Shown: positions 1 to 8,717, counted from the first letter of the stretch. The stretch: DNA of 64,000 bases from an uncultured Bacilli bacterium (GCA_934090795.1 CAKOJQ010000006.1:1-64000); one strand, 5' to 3'. The notes: generated by a model from the letters alone, not told the origin. Made by a program: numbers and translations.

Positions 1-57
1 ACAAAAAATAAAAATCCGGATTTTTCACGTGGAAGAAATCCGGAAGAAGAAACATAG
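1..57 (+). CDS. C-terminal tail of an upstream gene (partial)
   Basis: Frame 1 is open from the first base and reads a charged tail (TKNKNPDFSRGRNPEEET) to a TAG at 55-57. A hydrophilic Glu-rich end is typical of a real C-terminus, but 18 residues are too few to identify the protein. A 16-base palindrome centred in AAAAATCCGGATTTTT (10-25) lies inside it. The reading could be chance. Confidence 0.35.
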   Translation, partial: TKNKNPDFSRGRNPEEET

Positions 58-107
58 GGAAAACTTTAATGCTTACTTTTGTCTTACACCAAACGTTTGT
101 TTTTCTC

Positions 108-135
108 TTGACGGGGGGGTGTTTAGAGGTATAAT
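108..135 (+). promoter_or_regulatory. G-tract promoter of surface protein gene (copy 1)
   Basis: The -35 box TTGACG (108-113) and the -10 box TATAAT (130-135) are 16 bp apart. A run of seven G (113-119) begins at the last base of the -35 box and fills the first part of the spacer, followed by TGTTTAGAGG. The same layout recurs at 10289-10315 and 44169-44196, each time before a surface protein gene. An AAAC-N4-GTTT palindrome (91-102) lies 5 bp upstream of the -35. Spacer length set by a homopolymer suggests phase variation, which is inferred. Confidence 0.85.
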
Positions 136-165
136 TTGACTATGATATAGGAAGGATAAAGAAGA

Positions 166-1710
166 ATGAAGGAACAAAAAGTAAGATTAATTGTGGTTTT
201 ATCAACAATAACAATGATGATAGTGTTGTTTATTGGAATAACTTATTCTTATTTTACTGCTTTAAATAATAAAGGAAGTACATCAGTAATATCAGCAACA
301 AGTGGTAAAATGGTAATAAATTATGCTGATGGATCTAGTAAACTATTATCAAGTGTAGATGTTCAGCCAAGTAATAAGATATTAATAGATAAGACATTCA
401 CATTAACAGGAACAAACACAACTAGTGGACTAGCTATGCCATATAAGGTAGGACTAAATTATGTGTCAGAGTTTAGTGATGGACAAATATATTATTATAT
501 AAAAAGAACGAGTGCAAATGGAAATGTAACAAGTACTTTAGTTGGAACAGCAAATCAGAGCATACCAGGAAATACTTCTGAAACAGGATATACCAGTGAG
601 ACTTTAAAGAAAGGCAATAGATACATAGAACTAGCTAGTGGAGAATTTAAAGCAAATACATCAAATCAAAATATTACATTTAACTTAAAAATTCAATTTC
701 CTGATACAGGAAAAAATCAAGATAGTGAAAAAGGAAAAACACTAACTGGTGAAATCGTTATTAATTATGAAGAGTCTGCAACTGATACACTAATGGCTCT
801 TTATGATAAAGAAACTAAAACAAATAATATTTCAGCTAGTGGATTATTTATAGATGATACTAAAGATGTAAACTTAAGATATACCGGAGCAACACCAAAT
901 AACTATGTTTATTTTGGAAACGATAATGAATTATGGAGAATTGTTGGTGTATTTAACGTAACTGATTCAGAAGGAAGTACAACAAGAAAACTAAAATTAG
1001 TAAGAGATACAGCATTAGGTTCATATTCATGGGATACATCTGATTCATCTACTAATAGTGGATATGGCGTTAATGATTGGACAGATGCAGACTTAATGAA
1101 GGAATTAAATGGCGATTATTTAGATACAACCTTAACAGCAAACAAAAATTGGTATAATGGAAGAAATAATCAGCAAATGGGAACTTTTAATTATACAACT
1201 GTTATAAAAGAAAAGTATCAAAATATGATAAGCAATAGTGTATGGAACATCGGTGGAAATAGTTATACTGGTTCTGCACCATATTCTCTAAACTTATTAA
1301 CTCAGTATAACCGTGAAAGAGATAAAATAACATATCAAAATAGTCGTCCTACCACTTGGACAGGTAAGGTTGGACTTATTTATGCAAGTGATTATGGATA
1401 TGCATCAACTTACGGAGAATGTCATAATAACTTAAGAGTAGGAGTAACTTACGATAAAGCAACTAATAAGTGGGATTATTCAAATGGACTATGTAAAACA
1501 GATAACTGGTTAGCGAAGTCTTCATGGTATTGGACATTGTCGCCTTACTCTGTTACCTCGTATGACGTGTTCCGTGTGCTTGGGGGCGGTGTTGTCAATC
1601 CTCATGACTCGTGTAATTCCAACAGCGTTTTCCCGGCCGTTTTCTTGAAATCTGATGTCTTGTTCATAAGTGGAACTGGTGAAAAAGATAGCCCTTACCG
1701 TCTTGAATAA
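166..1710 (+). CDS. Membrane-anchored surface protein with lectin-like, DGR-type variable C-terminus
   Basis: A 514-residue protein. Residues about 7-30 form one hydrophobic segment followed by YSYFTA, resembling the SipW-dependent/TasA-like signal region. Residues 30-225 form a beta-rich domain closely similar to the N-terminal part of the protein at 44226 (shared TSGKM/DTGKM, DVQPS/DIQPS, TFTLTGTNT and NQDSEKGKT). From about residue 245 a second domain (YVYFGNDNELWRIVG, then GKVGLIYASDYGYA) matches the protein at 10342. The last about 50 residues begin WYWTLSPYS, fit a C-type-lectin/DUF6273-like terminus, and are encoded by GC-rich DNA unlike the rest of the gene. A terminator follows at 1766. 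Inferred role: an exported cell-surface protein with a variable ligand-binding face. No catalytic function is recognised. Confidence 0.85.
   Translation: MKEQKVRLIVVLSTITMMIVLFIGITYSYFTALNNKGSTSVISATSGKMVINYADGSSKLLSSVDVQPSNKILIDKTFTLTGTNTTSGLAMPYKVGLNYVSEFSDGQIYYYIKRTSANGNVTSTLVGTANQSIPGNTSETGYTSETLKKGNRYIELASGEFKANTSNQNITFNLKIQFPDTGKNQDSEKGKTLTGEIVINYEESATDTLMALYDKETKTNNISASGLFIDDTKDVNLRYTGATPNNYVYFGNDNELWRIVGVFNVTDSEGSTTRKLKLVRDTALGSYSWDTSDSSTNSGYGVNDWTDADLMKELNGDYLDTTLTANKNWYNGRNNQQMGTFNYTTVIKEKYQNMISNSVWNIGGNSYTGSAPYSLNLLTQYNRERDKITYQNSRPTTWTGKVGLIYASDYGYASTYGECHNNLRVGVTYDKATNKWDYSNGLCKTDNWLAKSSWYWTLSPYSVTSYDVFRVLGGGVVNPHDSCNSNSVFPAVFLKSDVLFISGTGEKDSPYRLE
1525..1665 (+). other. Candidate DGR variable repeat (VR) within surface protein gene
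   Basis: Over 120 bases from 1525 I count 61 G+C (51%) and only 16 A (13%), in a gene that is otherwise about 30% GC and A-rich. Codons such as TCG, GTC, GGC, CCG and GCC cluster here and are nearly absent elsewhere. Adenine depletion near the 3' end of a C-lectin-type gene is the footprint expected from adenine-specific mutagenic retrohoming. Boundaries are approximate, and no template repeat was found in the window. Confidence 0.65.
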
Positions 1711-1765
1711 AATAAAAAGGTCAGAGCCCGTTCAATTAACAATGTATTAATCACATCTTATAAGA

Positions 1766-1792
1766 GAAATCATATACATGGTTTCTTTTTTT
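1766..1792 (+). terminator. Rho-independent terminator of the surface protein gene
   Basis: A 7-bp stem GAAATCA/TGGTTTC (one G-T pair) with a 6-base loop is followed by a run of T. Confidence 0.75.
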
Positions 1793-1834
1793 ACTTAATT
1801 TTGGTAGAATTATTAAAGAAAAGAAGTGATATTA

Positions 1835-2506
1835 ATGAAAGTATTAGTTACTGGTTCTAGTAGGGGATTAGGTGCTGAAATAATTAAAATTTTTGCAGCA
1901 AATGGAGTAGACGTTATAATTAATTATAATCATAGCGAAAAAGAAGCATATAAACTTGCAGATAGTATTACCAATGTTAATGTAGAAATAATTAAATGTG
2001 ACATATCTAATGAAGATGAAGTAAAAGATATGTTTGATAAAATAGATCACCTAGATTACTTAGTTAATAATGCCGCCATTAGTGATGATAAAGATTTAAA
2101 AGATAAAAATGCATATGAATTTAATCGCATATTACATACCAATCTAACAGGTACATTTTTAGTTACCAAATACGCTATAGATAAAATGGATAAAGGAAGT
2201 ATAGTTAATATTTCAAGTACTAATGCTATAAATACATACTATCCTGAATCAATAGATTACGATGCTTCTAAAGCAGGAGTAATCTCATTAACCCATAACT
2301 TTTCTAAATATTTACCTGAATTTAATATCAACTGTGTTTGTCCTGATTGGATAGATACTGATATAACTAATTTAATGGATGAAGAATATAAGAAAAATAT
2401 TAAATTTATTAAAAAAGAAGATTTAGCTAAATTAATATATAAAGTATGTACAAATAAAGAATTAAAAGATCAAATTATTAAAGTGAGTGGTGAAGATGTT
2501 AGATAA
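1835..2506 (+). CDS. Short-chain dehydrogenase/reductase (FabG-like)
   Basis: A NAD(P)-dependent oxidoreductase of the SDR family. The N-terminus has the Rossmann glycine motif TGSSRGLG (residues 7-14), then the NNAA motif (about 80-83), a Ser region (VNISSTN) and the catalytic YDASK. Length is 223 residues, slightly short for the family (about 245). I chose ATG 1835 over the in-frame GTG 1826 because the purine-rich AAGAAGTGAT sits at Shine-Dalgarno distance. It overlaps the start of the next gene, so the genes at 1835, 2496 and 3709 form an operon. The substrate cannot be read from sequence; 3-oxoacyl-ACP is one possibility. Confidence 0.85.
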   Translation: MKVLVTGSSRGLGAEIIKIFAANGVDVIINYNHSEKEAYKLADSITNVNVEIIKCDISNEDEVKDMFDKIDHLDYLVNNAAISDDKDLKDKNAYEFNRILHTNLTGTFLVTKYAIDKMDKGSIVNISSTNAINTYYPESIDYDASKAGVISLTHNFSKYLPEFNINCVCPDWIDTDITNLMDEEYKKNIKFIKKEDLAKLIYKVCTNKELKDQIIKVSGEDVR

Positions 2507-3719
2507 ATACATAGATATTGTAAATAAAAAAATAGAAGATGAATTAAAAGAAATAGATAAAATAGTTTATAATAACTCCAAAAAAATATTAGATGCTTTT
2601 CATAAAGAAAAAATATTAACAACTGATTTTAATTCATCAACTGGTTATGGTTATAATGATATTGGAAGAGATAAAGTAGAAAAAGTTTTTGCTGATTATT
2701 TTGGATGTGAATCGGCTTTAGTTAGATGTCAATTTGTTAGTGGAACTCATGCTTTATCAACTGCATTTTTTGGAATTTTAAGACCAGGTGATACACTACT
2801 ATCAATCTCTGGCTTACCATATGACACATTACATGAAGTAATTGGAATTAAAGATAATCCTAGTTCATTAAAATCTTTTGGTATTAATTTCAAATATATT
2901 GATTTAATTAATAATGATTTTGATTATGATAAAATTAAAGATAGTTTAAATGTTAAAATGGTCCATATTCAAAGATCAATTGGTTATAGTCTAAGAGATA
3001 CTTTAAGTATAGATAAAATAGAGAAGGTTATTAAGTTTATTAGAAGTATTAATAAAGATGTAATAATTATGGTTGATAACTGTTATTGTGAAATGTGTTC
3101 GTATAAAGAACCTACTGAAGTTGGTGCTGATTTAGTTGTTGGATCTTTAATTAAGAATTTAGGTGGAGGAATTGCTAATAACGGGGGATATATTTGTGGT
3201 AAGAGTGATTTAGTTAATTTGTGCAGTGAAAGATTAACATCTCCTGGCTTAGGTGCTGAAGTTGGCCCATCACTTAATCAAACAAGAAACTTTATGCTTG
3301 GAATATATGAAGCACCAATGGTTGTTGGTAATGCCTTAAAAACTAAGGCGTTTGCTAGAAAACTATTAAAGTTATTAGGTTGTGATATGATTAACAATGA
3401 ACTTAATGATATAGTTTTAGGAATCGTTTTTAATGATAGAGAAAAGTTAATTAATTTTGTTAAAGGAATTCAAATGGGAAGTGCAATAGATTCATGTTAT
3501 TTACCAGTTCCAACTGATATGCCAGGATATGATAATGAGATTATTATGGCCAGCGGTTCATTTACTGAAGGATCTAGTATCGAACTTTCTTGTGATGCTC
3601 CAATTAGAAAGCCTTTTGTTGCTTATTTACAAGGTGCTCTTACATTTGAATATGGTAAATTAGGAATTATTAAAGCAGTAGAGAATATATTTAGTGAGGA
3701 AGATATAAATGGTAGATAA
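2496..3719 (+). CDS. PLP-dependent 'methionine gamma-lyase/aluminium resistance' family protein (YnbB-like)
   Basis: A fold type I PLP enzyme of 407 residues. Family features are the SGTHALSTAFFG segment that binds the cofactor phosphate, VDNCYCE with the Asp contacting the pyridine nitrogen, and GSLIKNLGGG with the Schiff-base Lys. The whole-length pattern fits the group annotated as aluminium resistance protein or methionine gamma-lyase family, of which B. subtilis YnbB is a member. Start at ATG 2496 with GGTGAAG upstream; the more upstream GTG is poorer. It overlaps the SDR stop by 11 bases and the next gene by 11, showing translational coupling. The true substrate is unknown. Confidence 0.85.
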   Translation: MLDKYIDIVNKKIEDELKEIDKIVYNNSKKILDAFHKEKILTTDFNSSTGYGYNDIGRDKVEKVFADYFGCESALVRCQFVSGTHALSTAFFGILRPGDTLLSISGLPYDTLHEVIGIKDNPSSLKSFGINFKYIDLINNDFDYDKIKDSLNVKMVHIQRSIGYSLRDTLSIDKIEKVIKFIRSINKDVIIMVDNCYCEMCSYKEPTEVGADLVVGSLIKNLGGGIANNGGYICGKSDLVNLCSERLTSPGLGAEVGPSLNQTRNFMLGIYEAPMVVGNALKTKAFARKLLKLLGCDMINNELNDIVLGIVFNDREKLINFVKGIQMGSAIDSCYLPVPTDMPGYDNEIIMASGSFTEGSSIELSCDAPIRKPFVAYLQGALTFEYGKLGIIKAVENIFSEEDINGR

Positions 3720-4221
3720 AATAGTTAATTTTATAATAGGAATATTTGGCGCTAGTTCTGGAGCTATGATAGGAAAATATATAACCGTGTTTGTTATTTC
3801 TTTAATGCCAATTTTAGAACTTAGAGGTGGCTTAATAGCAGCAAGCTTATTAAAAATTCCTCCAGTACCAGCCTACATAATTTCAATAATTGGTAATCTA
3901 ATTCCCATCCCTTTAATTTTATGGTTTTTAGATTCAGTATTCACGTTCATGAAGAAACATAAAATATTAGTTAAATTTATTGATTTTTGTGAAAGAAAAG
4001 GTAATGAGAAAAAAGGTCAAATTGAAAAATTAGGTTTTTGGGGCTTAGTCTTATTTGTTGGAGTACCACTTCCAGGAACAGGTGCATGGACAGGATGTTT
4101 AATTGCAACATTACTTAGAATGGATAAGAAAAAAGCCTTCTTAGCTGCTATTTTAGGAGTTATTATGGCAAGTGTAATTATGATGGTTGTAAGTTACGGA
4201 GTAATAGGTAAGTTAATCTAA
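3709..4221 (+). CDS. Small multidrug export family membrane protein (COG2426)
   Basis: A 170-residue integral membrane protein with about four to five hydrophobic segments. It has ELRGG after the first helices, a cytoplasmic basic loop (CERKGNEKKGQ) and the signature PLPGTGAWTG before the last helices, all typical of Sm_multidrug_ex proteins. The transport function of the family is not firmly proved. It is the third gene of the operon, starting inside the end of the PLP enzyme gene, and is followed by a bidirectional terminator. Confidence 0.85.
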   Translation: MVDKIVNFIIGIFGASSGAMIGKYITVFVISLMPILELRGGLIAASLLKIPPVPAYIISIIGNLIPIPLILWFLDSVFTFMKKHKILVKFIDFCERKGNEKKGQIEKLGFWGLVLFVGVPLPGTGAWTGCLIATLLRMDKKKAFLAAILGVIMASVIMMVVSYGVIGKLI

Positions 4222-4225
4222 AACA

Positions 4226-4253
4226 AAAAGGTTTACAAAATTGTAAGCCTTTT
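4226..4253. terminator. Bidirectional terminator between converging genes
   Basis: The stem AAAAGGTTTACA/TGTAAGCCTTTT around an AAAT loop has A-rich and T-rich flanks on both sides. It ends the operon at 1835-4221 and the minus-strand transpeptidase gene. Confidence 0.8.
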
Positions 4254-5083
4254 ATTTATGTACTAAAACTTTATTGCCTTTATCTAAATGTTTATCTAAA
4301 ACTTTAACATCTTCAAGCCTCATATTTACACAGCCATGTGATCCATTAGTTAAATAAATGTCTCCACCAAATTGACTACGCTTCGAATCATGAAAACCTT
4401 CACCATCAGGATTAAAGGAAATAAATATTTCTGCGGGAGTATCAAGCATTAAAGTTGTATTGTAAGATTTACCATTAATTTCTGTATATCCTTTATTAGT
4501 ACCTTTAGTTGTACCGTAAGTTGGAATACCGGTTACACAATCGGCAGTAAGAACTAATTCACCTTGATAGTAGCAATATACTTTTTGATCACTTATATCT
4601 ACTTCAGCATAAGTTTCTGGTAGTGTTTCTAATAAATTAATATCAGTATATCCGAAATTTCCATCATTTGTTACACAAGCAACTTTATTATCAAGTATTT
4701 CAGTAATATATAGTTTTTCATATTTTTCCACCATACAATTAACATTATTATTTTCATCAAATAATGCTAAATCATCAGTTGCAAATGAAGGAATAAATAC
4801 TGGTATGAAATTAGATGTTGTTTCTGGTACAGTTTCTTCTATAAATGTTGTTTCAGGTGTAGTTTCTTCAACTAAAGTTGTTTCTAGAATAATTGTTGTT
4901 TCAGTAGGTATTATGGCACTTAATGTTTCATTAATAGTAGTTTCGTTATTTAAAGTAGAATCTGAAAAAGATTCATTTAAATAATTTTCTTTTATATGTT
5001 CTCCTAATTTATGACATCCTTTATAAACACTAAATAAACTTGTAATTGCTAGTGCATATGCTATAATTCTTTTTTTTAGTCAT
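4252..5083 (-). CDS. L,D-transpeptidase (YkuD), out of frame at an A8 tract after the start
   Basis: The C-terminal 130 residues are a YkuD domain with the catalytic SHGCVNMR motif, which crosslinks peptidoglycan or anchors proteins to it. An intact frame runs from 4252 back to about 5076. Upstream of the domain it encodes a Thr/Glu-rich stalk with repeated ETT units, and before that a membrane segment (IIAYALAITSLFSVYKG). A strong Shine-Dalgarno (AAGGAGGA) and ATG at 5083 start the gene, but eight A at codons 3-5 (plus-strand T 5070-5077) shift the frame and give a stop after 17 residues. Seven A would restore the full protein of about 276 residues. Either a sequencing error, phase variation, or transcriptional slippage. 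The ATG at 4734 would give only a cytosolic fragment and has no good ribosome site. Confidence 0.75.
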
Positions 5084-5263
5084 TATAAATCCTCCTTAAT
5101 TTCTTTGCATTATAGCAAATAAATGTTTGGATGTCAATCGCTATATTAACTTTTAAATAGGGATAATTTTTTAATTTTTTATAATGTAAATAATTATCTA
5201 TTTTTCATAATCACTTTCCCTTGATTAAAAGGTATGTTATCACAAGAAAGAAATAATTACAAT

Positions 5264-6217
5264 TTATTTGTTTTTAGAAAATATTTTAGATATAAGAAAT
5301 AATATTAAAATAGAAAATAAGATAATACCATAATATTTAGTTATATATTCAATATAAATATAGTTTTTTAATAATACGTTATTAAGAATAAATGTTATTA
5401 ATAATAGGGTAATAATTAATATTTTTTTATTAGAAACTTTTTTTATGTTATAGGTTGCCATAGAGGATAAAATAAATGAACAAAATAACCATAAATAAGA
5501 TAAGATATTTTGGATGTTTTCGATAAAACCTAAAAGTGATATTTCTTTAAATACCATATATTCAGGGTAACGGTATAATTTAGCTAAGTTTGTTCCTAAA
5601 TTACCAATAATGATAACAAAAATTATTAATACAAGTATTGATGATAAAAGATATGATTTGTAATTGTAATTTTCTTTAAACTTAGGAAATAAGATAAATG
5701 GGGTAGTGCTTATAAAAGCATAGGTTAAACTACATTTGATGATATCGTAAATATTTGAAGTTAGTAGTGGAATAAATTCATCTATGTTAATTTTAGGTGC
5801 AAGTGCAGTTAAAGGAATTAAGTAAATTAAAGTATAAATAAATGAAATTATTAAAGATGTTTTTAATATAGTGTTTATTCCTTTATTAGATATATAATAT
5901 ATTAATATTATTAAAGGAATAAATACAATTATATCGGGAGTTCTATTTAAGTAGATAGAAGATATTAGTTTAGTGATTAAAAATAAATTTAAAGTTAGTA
6001 AAATAGTGCTATATATATAAACAAATATTTTATTGTCTTTTTCTGGCAATTTAGTGAAAATATAATTTATAAGTAATCCAATAGCTGTTCCTAGTATGAT
6101 AGATATCCATGAATCACTTCCGATTGAATTAATAATTTTGCTTATACCTATTCCTAGAAATAAAGATATACTAGATAAACACAAGGCTGAGTTATATTCT
6201 AATTTATTATATTTCAT
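5264..6217 (-). CDS. gerB: Spore germination permease GerB
   Basis: A 317-residue protein that is almost entirely hydrophobic, with about ten membrane segments, in the amino-acid/polyamine-permease-like spore germination family (GerAB). It sits in the spore inner membrane and forms the nutrient receptor with GerA and GerC. It is shorter than usual (about 360). It is the last gene of the gerA-gerC-gerB operon and overlaps gerC by 11 bases. Family assignment rests mainly on position and topology, with SLFLGIGISKII at the N-terminus. Confidence 0.75.
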   Translation of the reverse strand: MKYNKLEYNSALCLSSISLFLGIGISKIINSIGSDSWISIILGTAIGLLINYIFTKLPEKDNKIFVYIYSTILLTLNLFLITKLISSIYLNRTPDIIVFIPLIILIYYISNKGINTILKTSLIISFIYTLIYLIPLTALAPKINIDEFIPLLTSNIYDIIKCSLTYAFISTTPFILFPKFKENYNYKSYLLSSILVLIIFVIIIGNLGTNLAKLYRYPEYMVFKEISLLGFIENIQNILSYLWLFCSFILSSMATYNIKKVSNKKILIITLLLITFILNNVLLKNYIYIEYITKYYGIILFSILILFLISKIFSKNK

Positions 6218-7265
6218 TTTTTTTAGCTCCTATATTTTCAAAGGTTGTTTCTTCACGATCTAAAATAACTTTTATGTCTAAATTATAATCTAATTCTTTT
6301 ATACTATCTAATTTATTTTTAGTTTTATTGTAAATTATTTTTTTAAAACCTAGAGCATCAATATTATTACTTTTAAGAATATTTAGAAAAGATGTTGTTT
6401 CATTATATATTGAGTCTTTAGTTAAAGTAATTAATTCTTCAATGTTATCTTTATTTAAATTTATATTATCTATTTCATTAAAGTTACCATTAATATCTAT
6501 AGTTATATTTATATTGTTATTTTCATATTTATATTTAGTATTAACCTCTTTAATTCTATATATAAGATTTCCTCCATTATAATTTATTTTAAATAAAGAG
6601 TATTTGGTAGTATTGTTAAGTAAGTTATAAATTTTAATATTATCGTTGTTTATTATTACTGATTCTTTATTATGATTAAATATAATAGCATCATTTAAGG
6701 TAAATTCATTATTTACAATTTTTCCAAATGGTAAAATCATATCTTTATATTCATTTAAATAAGTTTTAATAAATTTATTATATTTAATATCAATTGTGTT
6801 GTTGTAATCATTAGTAATAGTATCCTTTATATATGCACCTGCTATTTTATTTTTTTCTTTAATTAATTTAGTTATTTCTTTTATATCATCATTTGATACT
6901 ATAATATTAAAGTTATTACCAATGTAGTTTTCTCTGGCTATATAATCTAGGGTTGTTTCTAATTTTTGATTTAGAACATTTTCAGTAAGTATTATAGTAT
7001 CCACGTCTACTAGATATAAGAATTTGTTTATAGTTAAACCGATATTTTCAAAAGTATTATCAAGTGTTATTCCTTGATTAGTATAAATGCTTGATGCATT
7101 AGGGTTATCTTTTTCATTTTCTCTTATTTCAACTGTTAATATATATTTATTATCTTGATAATCGATATGGACTAAAGAAACAACAGCTATGTCATTAAGA
7201 CTTAGATAGTTAAAACAACCGGTGGTTAAAAATAAAGTAATTATAATTAAGATTATTTTTTTCAT
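6207..7265 (-). CDS. gerC: Spore germination lipoprotein GerC (Ger(x)C family)
   Basis: A 352-residue lipoprotein. The signal peptide ends in a lipobox (LTTGC), so Cys17 should be lipidated. The mature part starts NYLSLNDIAVV, equivalent to the W-DLND--IV start of Ger(x)C proteins, and the C-terminal half has the conserved N-x-LGF-like segment (NIDALGF). It is a component of the germinant receptor at the outer face of the spore inner membrane. It follows gerA by 1 base and overlaps gerB. Confidence 0.85.
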   Translation of the reverse strand: MKKIILIIITLFLTTGCFNYLSLNDIAVVSLVHIDYQDNKYILTVEIRENEKDNPNASSIYTNQGITLDNTFENIGLTINKFLYLVDVDTIILTENVLNQKLETTLDYIARENYIGNNFNIIVSNDDIKEITKLIKEKNKIAGAYIKDTITNDYNNTIDIKYNKFIKTYLNEYKDMILPFGKIVNNEFTLNDAIIFNHNKESVIINNDNIKIYNLLNNTTKYSLFKINYNGGNLIYRIKEVNTKYKYENNNINITIDINGNFNEIDNINLNKDNIEELITLTKDSIYNETTSFLNILKSNNIDALGFKKIIYNKTKNKLDSIKELDYNLDIKVILDREETTFENIGAKKNEI

Positions 7266-7266
7266 A

Positions 7267-8670
7267 TTATCTTTGCTTTCTAATATTGTTTGTTAAATAT
7301 TTAGATCTTTTAGTATTATTTTTTTGTTTTATAGCGATTAGGGTTTCTTTTAAATAATTAAAATTAAATGGAGCAGCAGGGAAACTGTATGATAAATTGA
7401 ATGAATAATTACTTGTTAAATTTATTATTAATAGAATTAATGAGATAGCTACACCATATAAACCATAAAGTGATGCTATAAATAAACTTAGAAATCGCCA
7501 TGATCTAAGGGCTGAATTAAGTTCAATATTATTAAATACCATACTACTTATAAATGTTAAGGCAATAGTTATAATCATGATAGGACTTACAATACTGGCG
7601 TTAACTGCTGCTTCTCCTATTATTAAAGCCCCTAAAATAGATATGGCTGATCCGTAACTTGAGGGAAATCTAATATCACTTTCTCTTAATATCTCACATA
7701 TTAGAATCATTATGAGAGCTTCAATGGTAGTTGGAAATGGAACACCTTCTCTTTGAGTAATAAAGCTTATTAATAATTTAGAGGGGATTGTTTCTTGATT
7801 ATAGTTGGCAATTGCTACATAATATGCTGGTGTTAGTACGGTTATAAAAAGACAAAGCAATCTTAAAATTTTAGTAAAGTTAGCATTATTTGCATATATA
7901 TAATTATCAGAAATAGGATTAATAAAGTCGGCTAGAACTGCTGGTACTATTATAGCGAATGGAGAAGTGTCAACGACTATAACTATTTTTCCTTCTAAAA
8001 GAGCATGAGCAACTGAATTGGGTTTTTCGGTTAGTTTTACTTTAGGAAATAGGTTAGATGATTCGTTAATTATATATTTTTTTAATTCGCCGGCATCTAT
8101 TATTCCGTCAATATTTATACTTTTTAAAATATCATTACATTTGTTAATATATTCTTCTTTTGTTATTCCTTCTATATATAATAAGCCGGTTTTAGTATCT
8201 GTATATTTGCCGATATTATATTCTTTTATTTTAAGTTCTTTTGATTTAATTCTTCGTTTTATTAACCCAATATTTTTTTGATAATTTTCAACAAATGCAT
8301 CTTTTGGACCATATAGTTCTGGTTCTATCTCAGGAGTATTAATACTTCGATCTAAATTAGCTTTAGTTTCTAGTGCAAATATTTTATTTTTATAAATTAG
8401 AATAGAGAATCCATTAAATAAATATTTATCTATTTCATCTTTATTAATTTTAACTAAATTAGGTGTTGCTAATATATTATTAATATTTCTTTTCTTAAAT
8501 GGATTAGTTATATTTTTTAATATAAAGTTATTAATTTGTTCACTACTACAAATAGTTTCTACATAAAAAATATAGATACTAGATAATTTATATTTAATTT
8601 TTCTTAATTTTAAATCCGGAACATCTTTATAGTTATTTTTAATTTCATTTATTAACATATTATCACTCAT
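7267..8670 (-). CDS. gerA: Spore germination protein GerA
   Basis: A 467-residue GerA-family receptor subunit. The first about 240 residues are soluble (two-lobed N-terminal domain, with DGIIDAGELKKYI and NSVAHALLEGKIVIVVD), followed by about five membrane segments holding the conserved PFPTTIEAL, ESDIRFP and GEAAVNA motifs. It is the first gene of the ger operon. ATG 8670 is used, but ATG 8658 (preceded by GAGTGAT) is a possible alternative. Its presence implies that the organism or a recent ancestor forms spores. Confidence 0.9.
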   Translation of the reverse strand: MSDNMLINEIKNNYKDVPDLKLRKIKYKLSSIYIFYVETICSSEQINNFILKNITNPFKKRNINNILATPNLVKINKDEIDKYLFNGFSILIYKNKIFALETKANLDRSINTPEIEPELYGPKDAFVENYQKNIGLIKRRIKSKELKIKEYNIGKYTDTKTGLLYIEGITKEEYINKCNDILKSINIDGIIDAGELKKYIINESSNLFPKVKLTEKPNSVAHALLEGKIVIVVDTSPFAIIVPAVLADFINPISDNYIYANNANFTKILRLLCLFITVLTPAYYVAIANYNQETIPSKLLISFITQREGVPFPTTIEALIMILICEILRESDIRFPSSYGSAISILGALIIGEAAVNASIVSPIMIITIALTFISSMVFNNIELNSALRSWRFLSLFIASLYGLYGVAISLILLIINLTSNYSFNLSYSFPAAPFNFNYLKETLIAIKQKNNTKRSKYLTNNIRKQR

Positions 8671-8690
8671 TTTATTATGGTTAATAAAAA

Positions 8691-8717
8691 AGAAAACTTA
8701 CCAATTTTTGGTAAGTT
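8691..8717 (-). terminator. Terminator between the metalloprotease-like gene and gerA
   Basis: A perfect 8-bp stem AACTTACC/GGTAAGTT with a 7-base loop is followed on the minus strand by TTCTTTTTTA. It overlaps the stop codon of the upstream gene, separating it from the ger operon. Confidence 0.8.

Noticed and set aside
4735..5100. Non-coding gap upstream of the transpeptidase domain
   Set aside because: It reads as an intact frame joined to the YkuD domain apart from the A8 tract, so it belongs to that gene.
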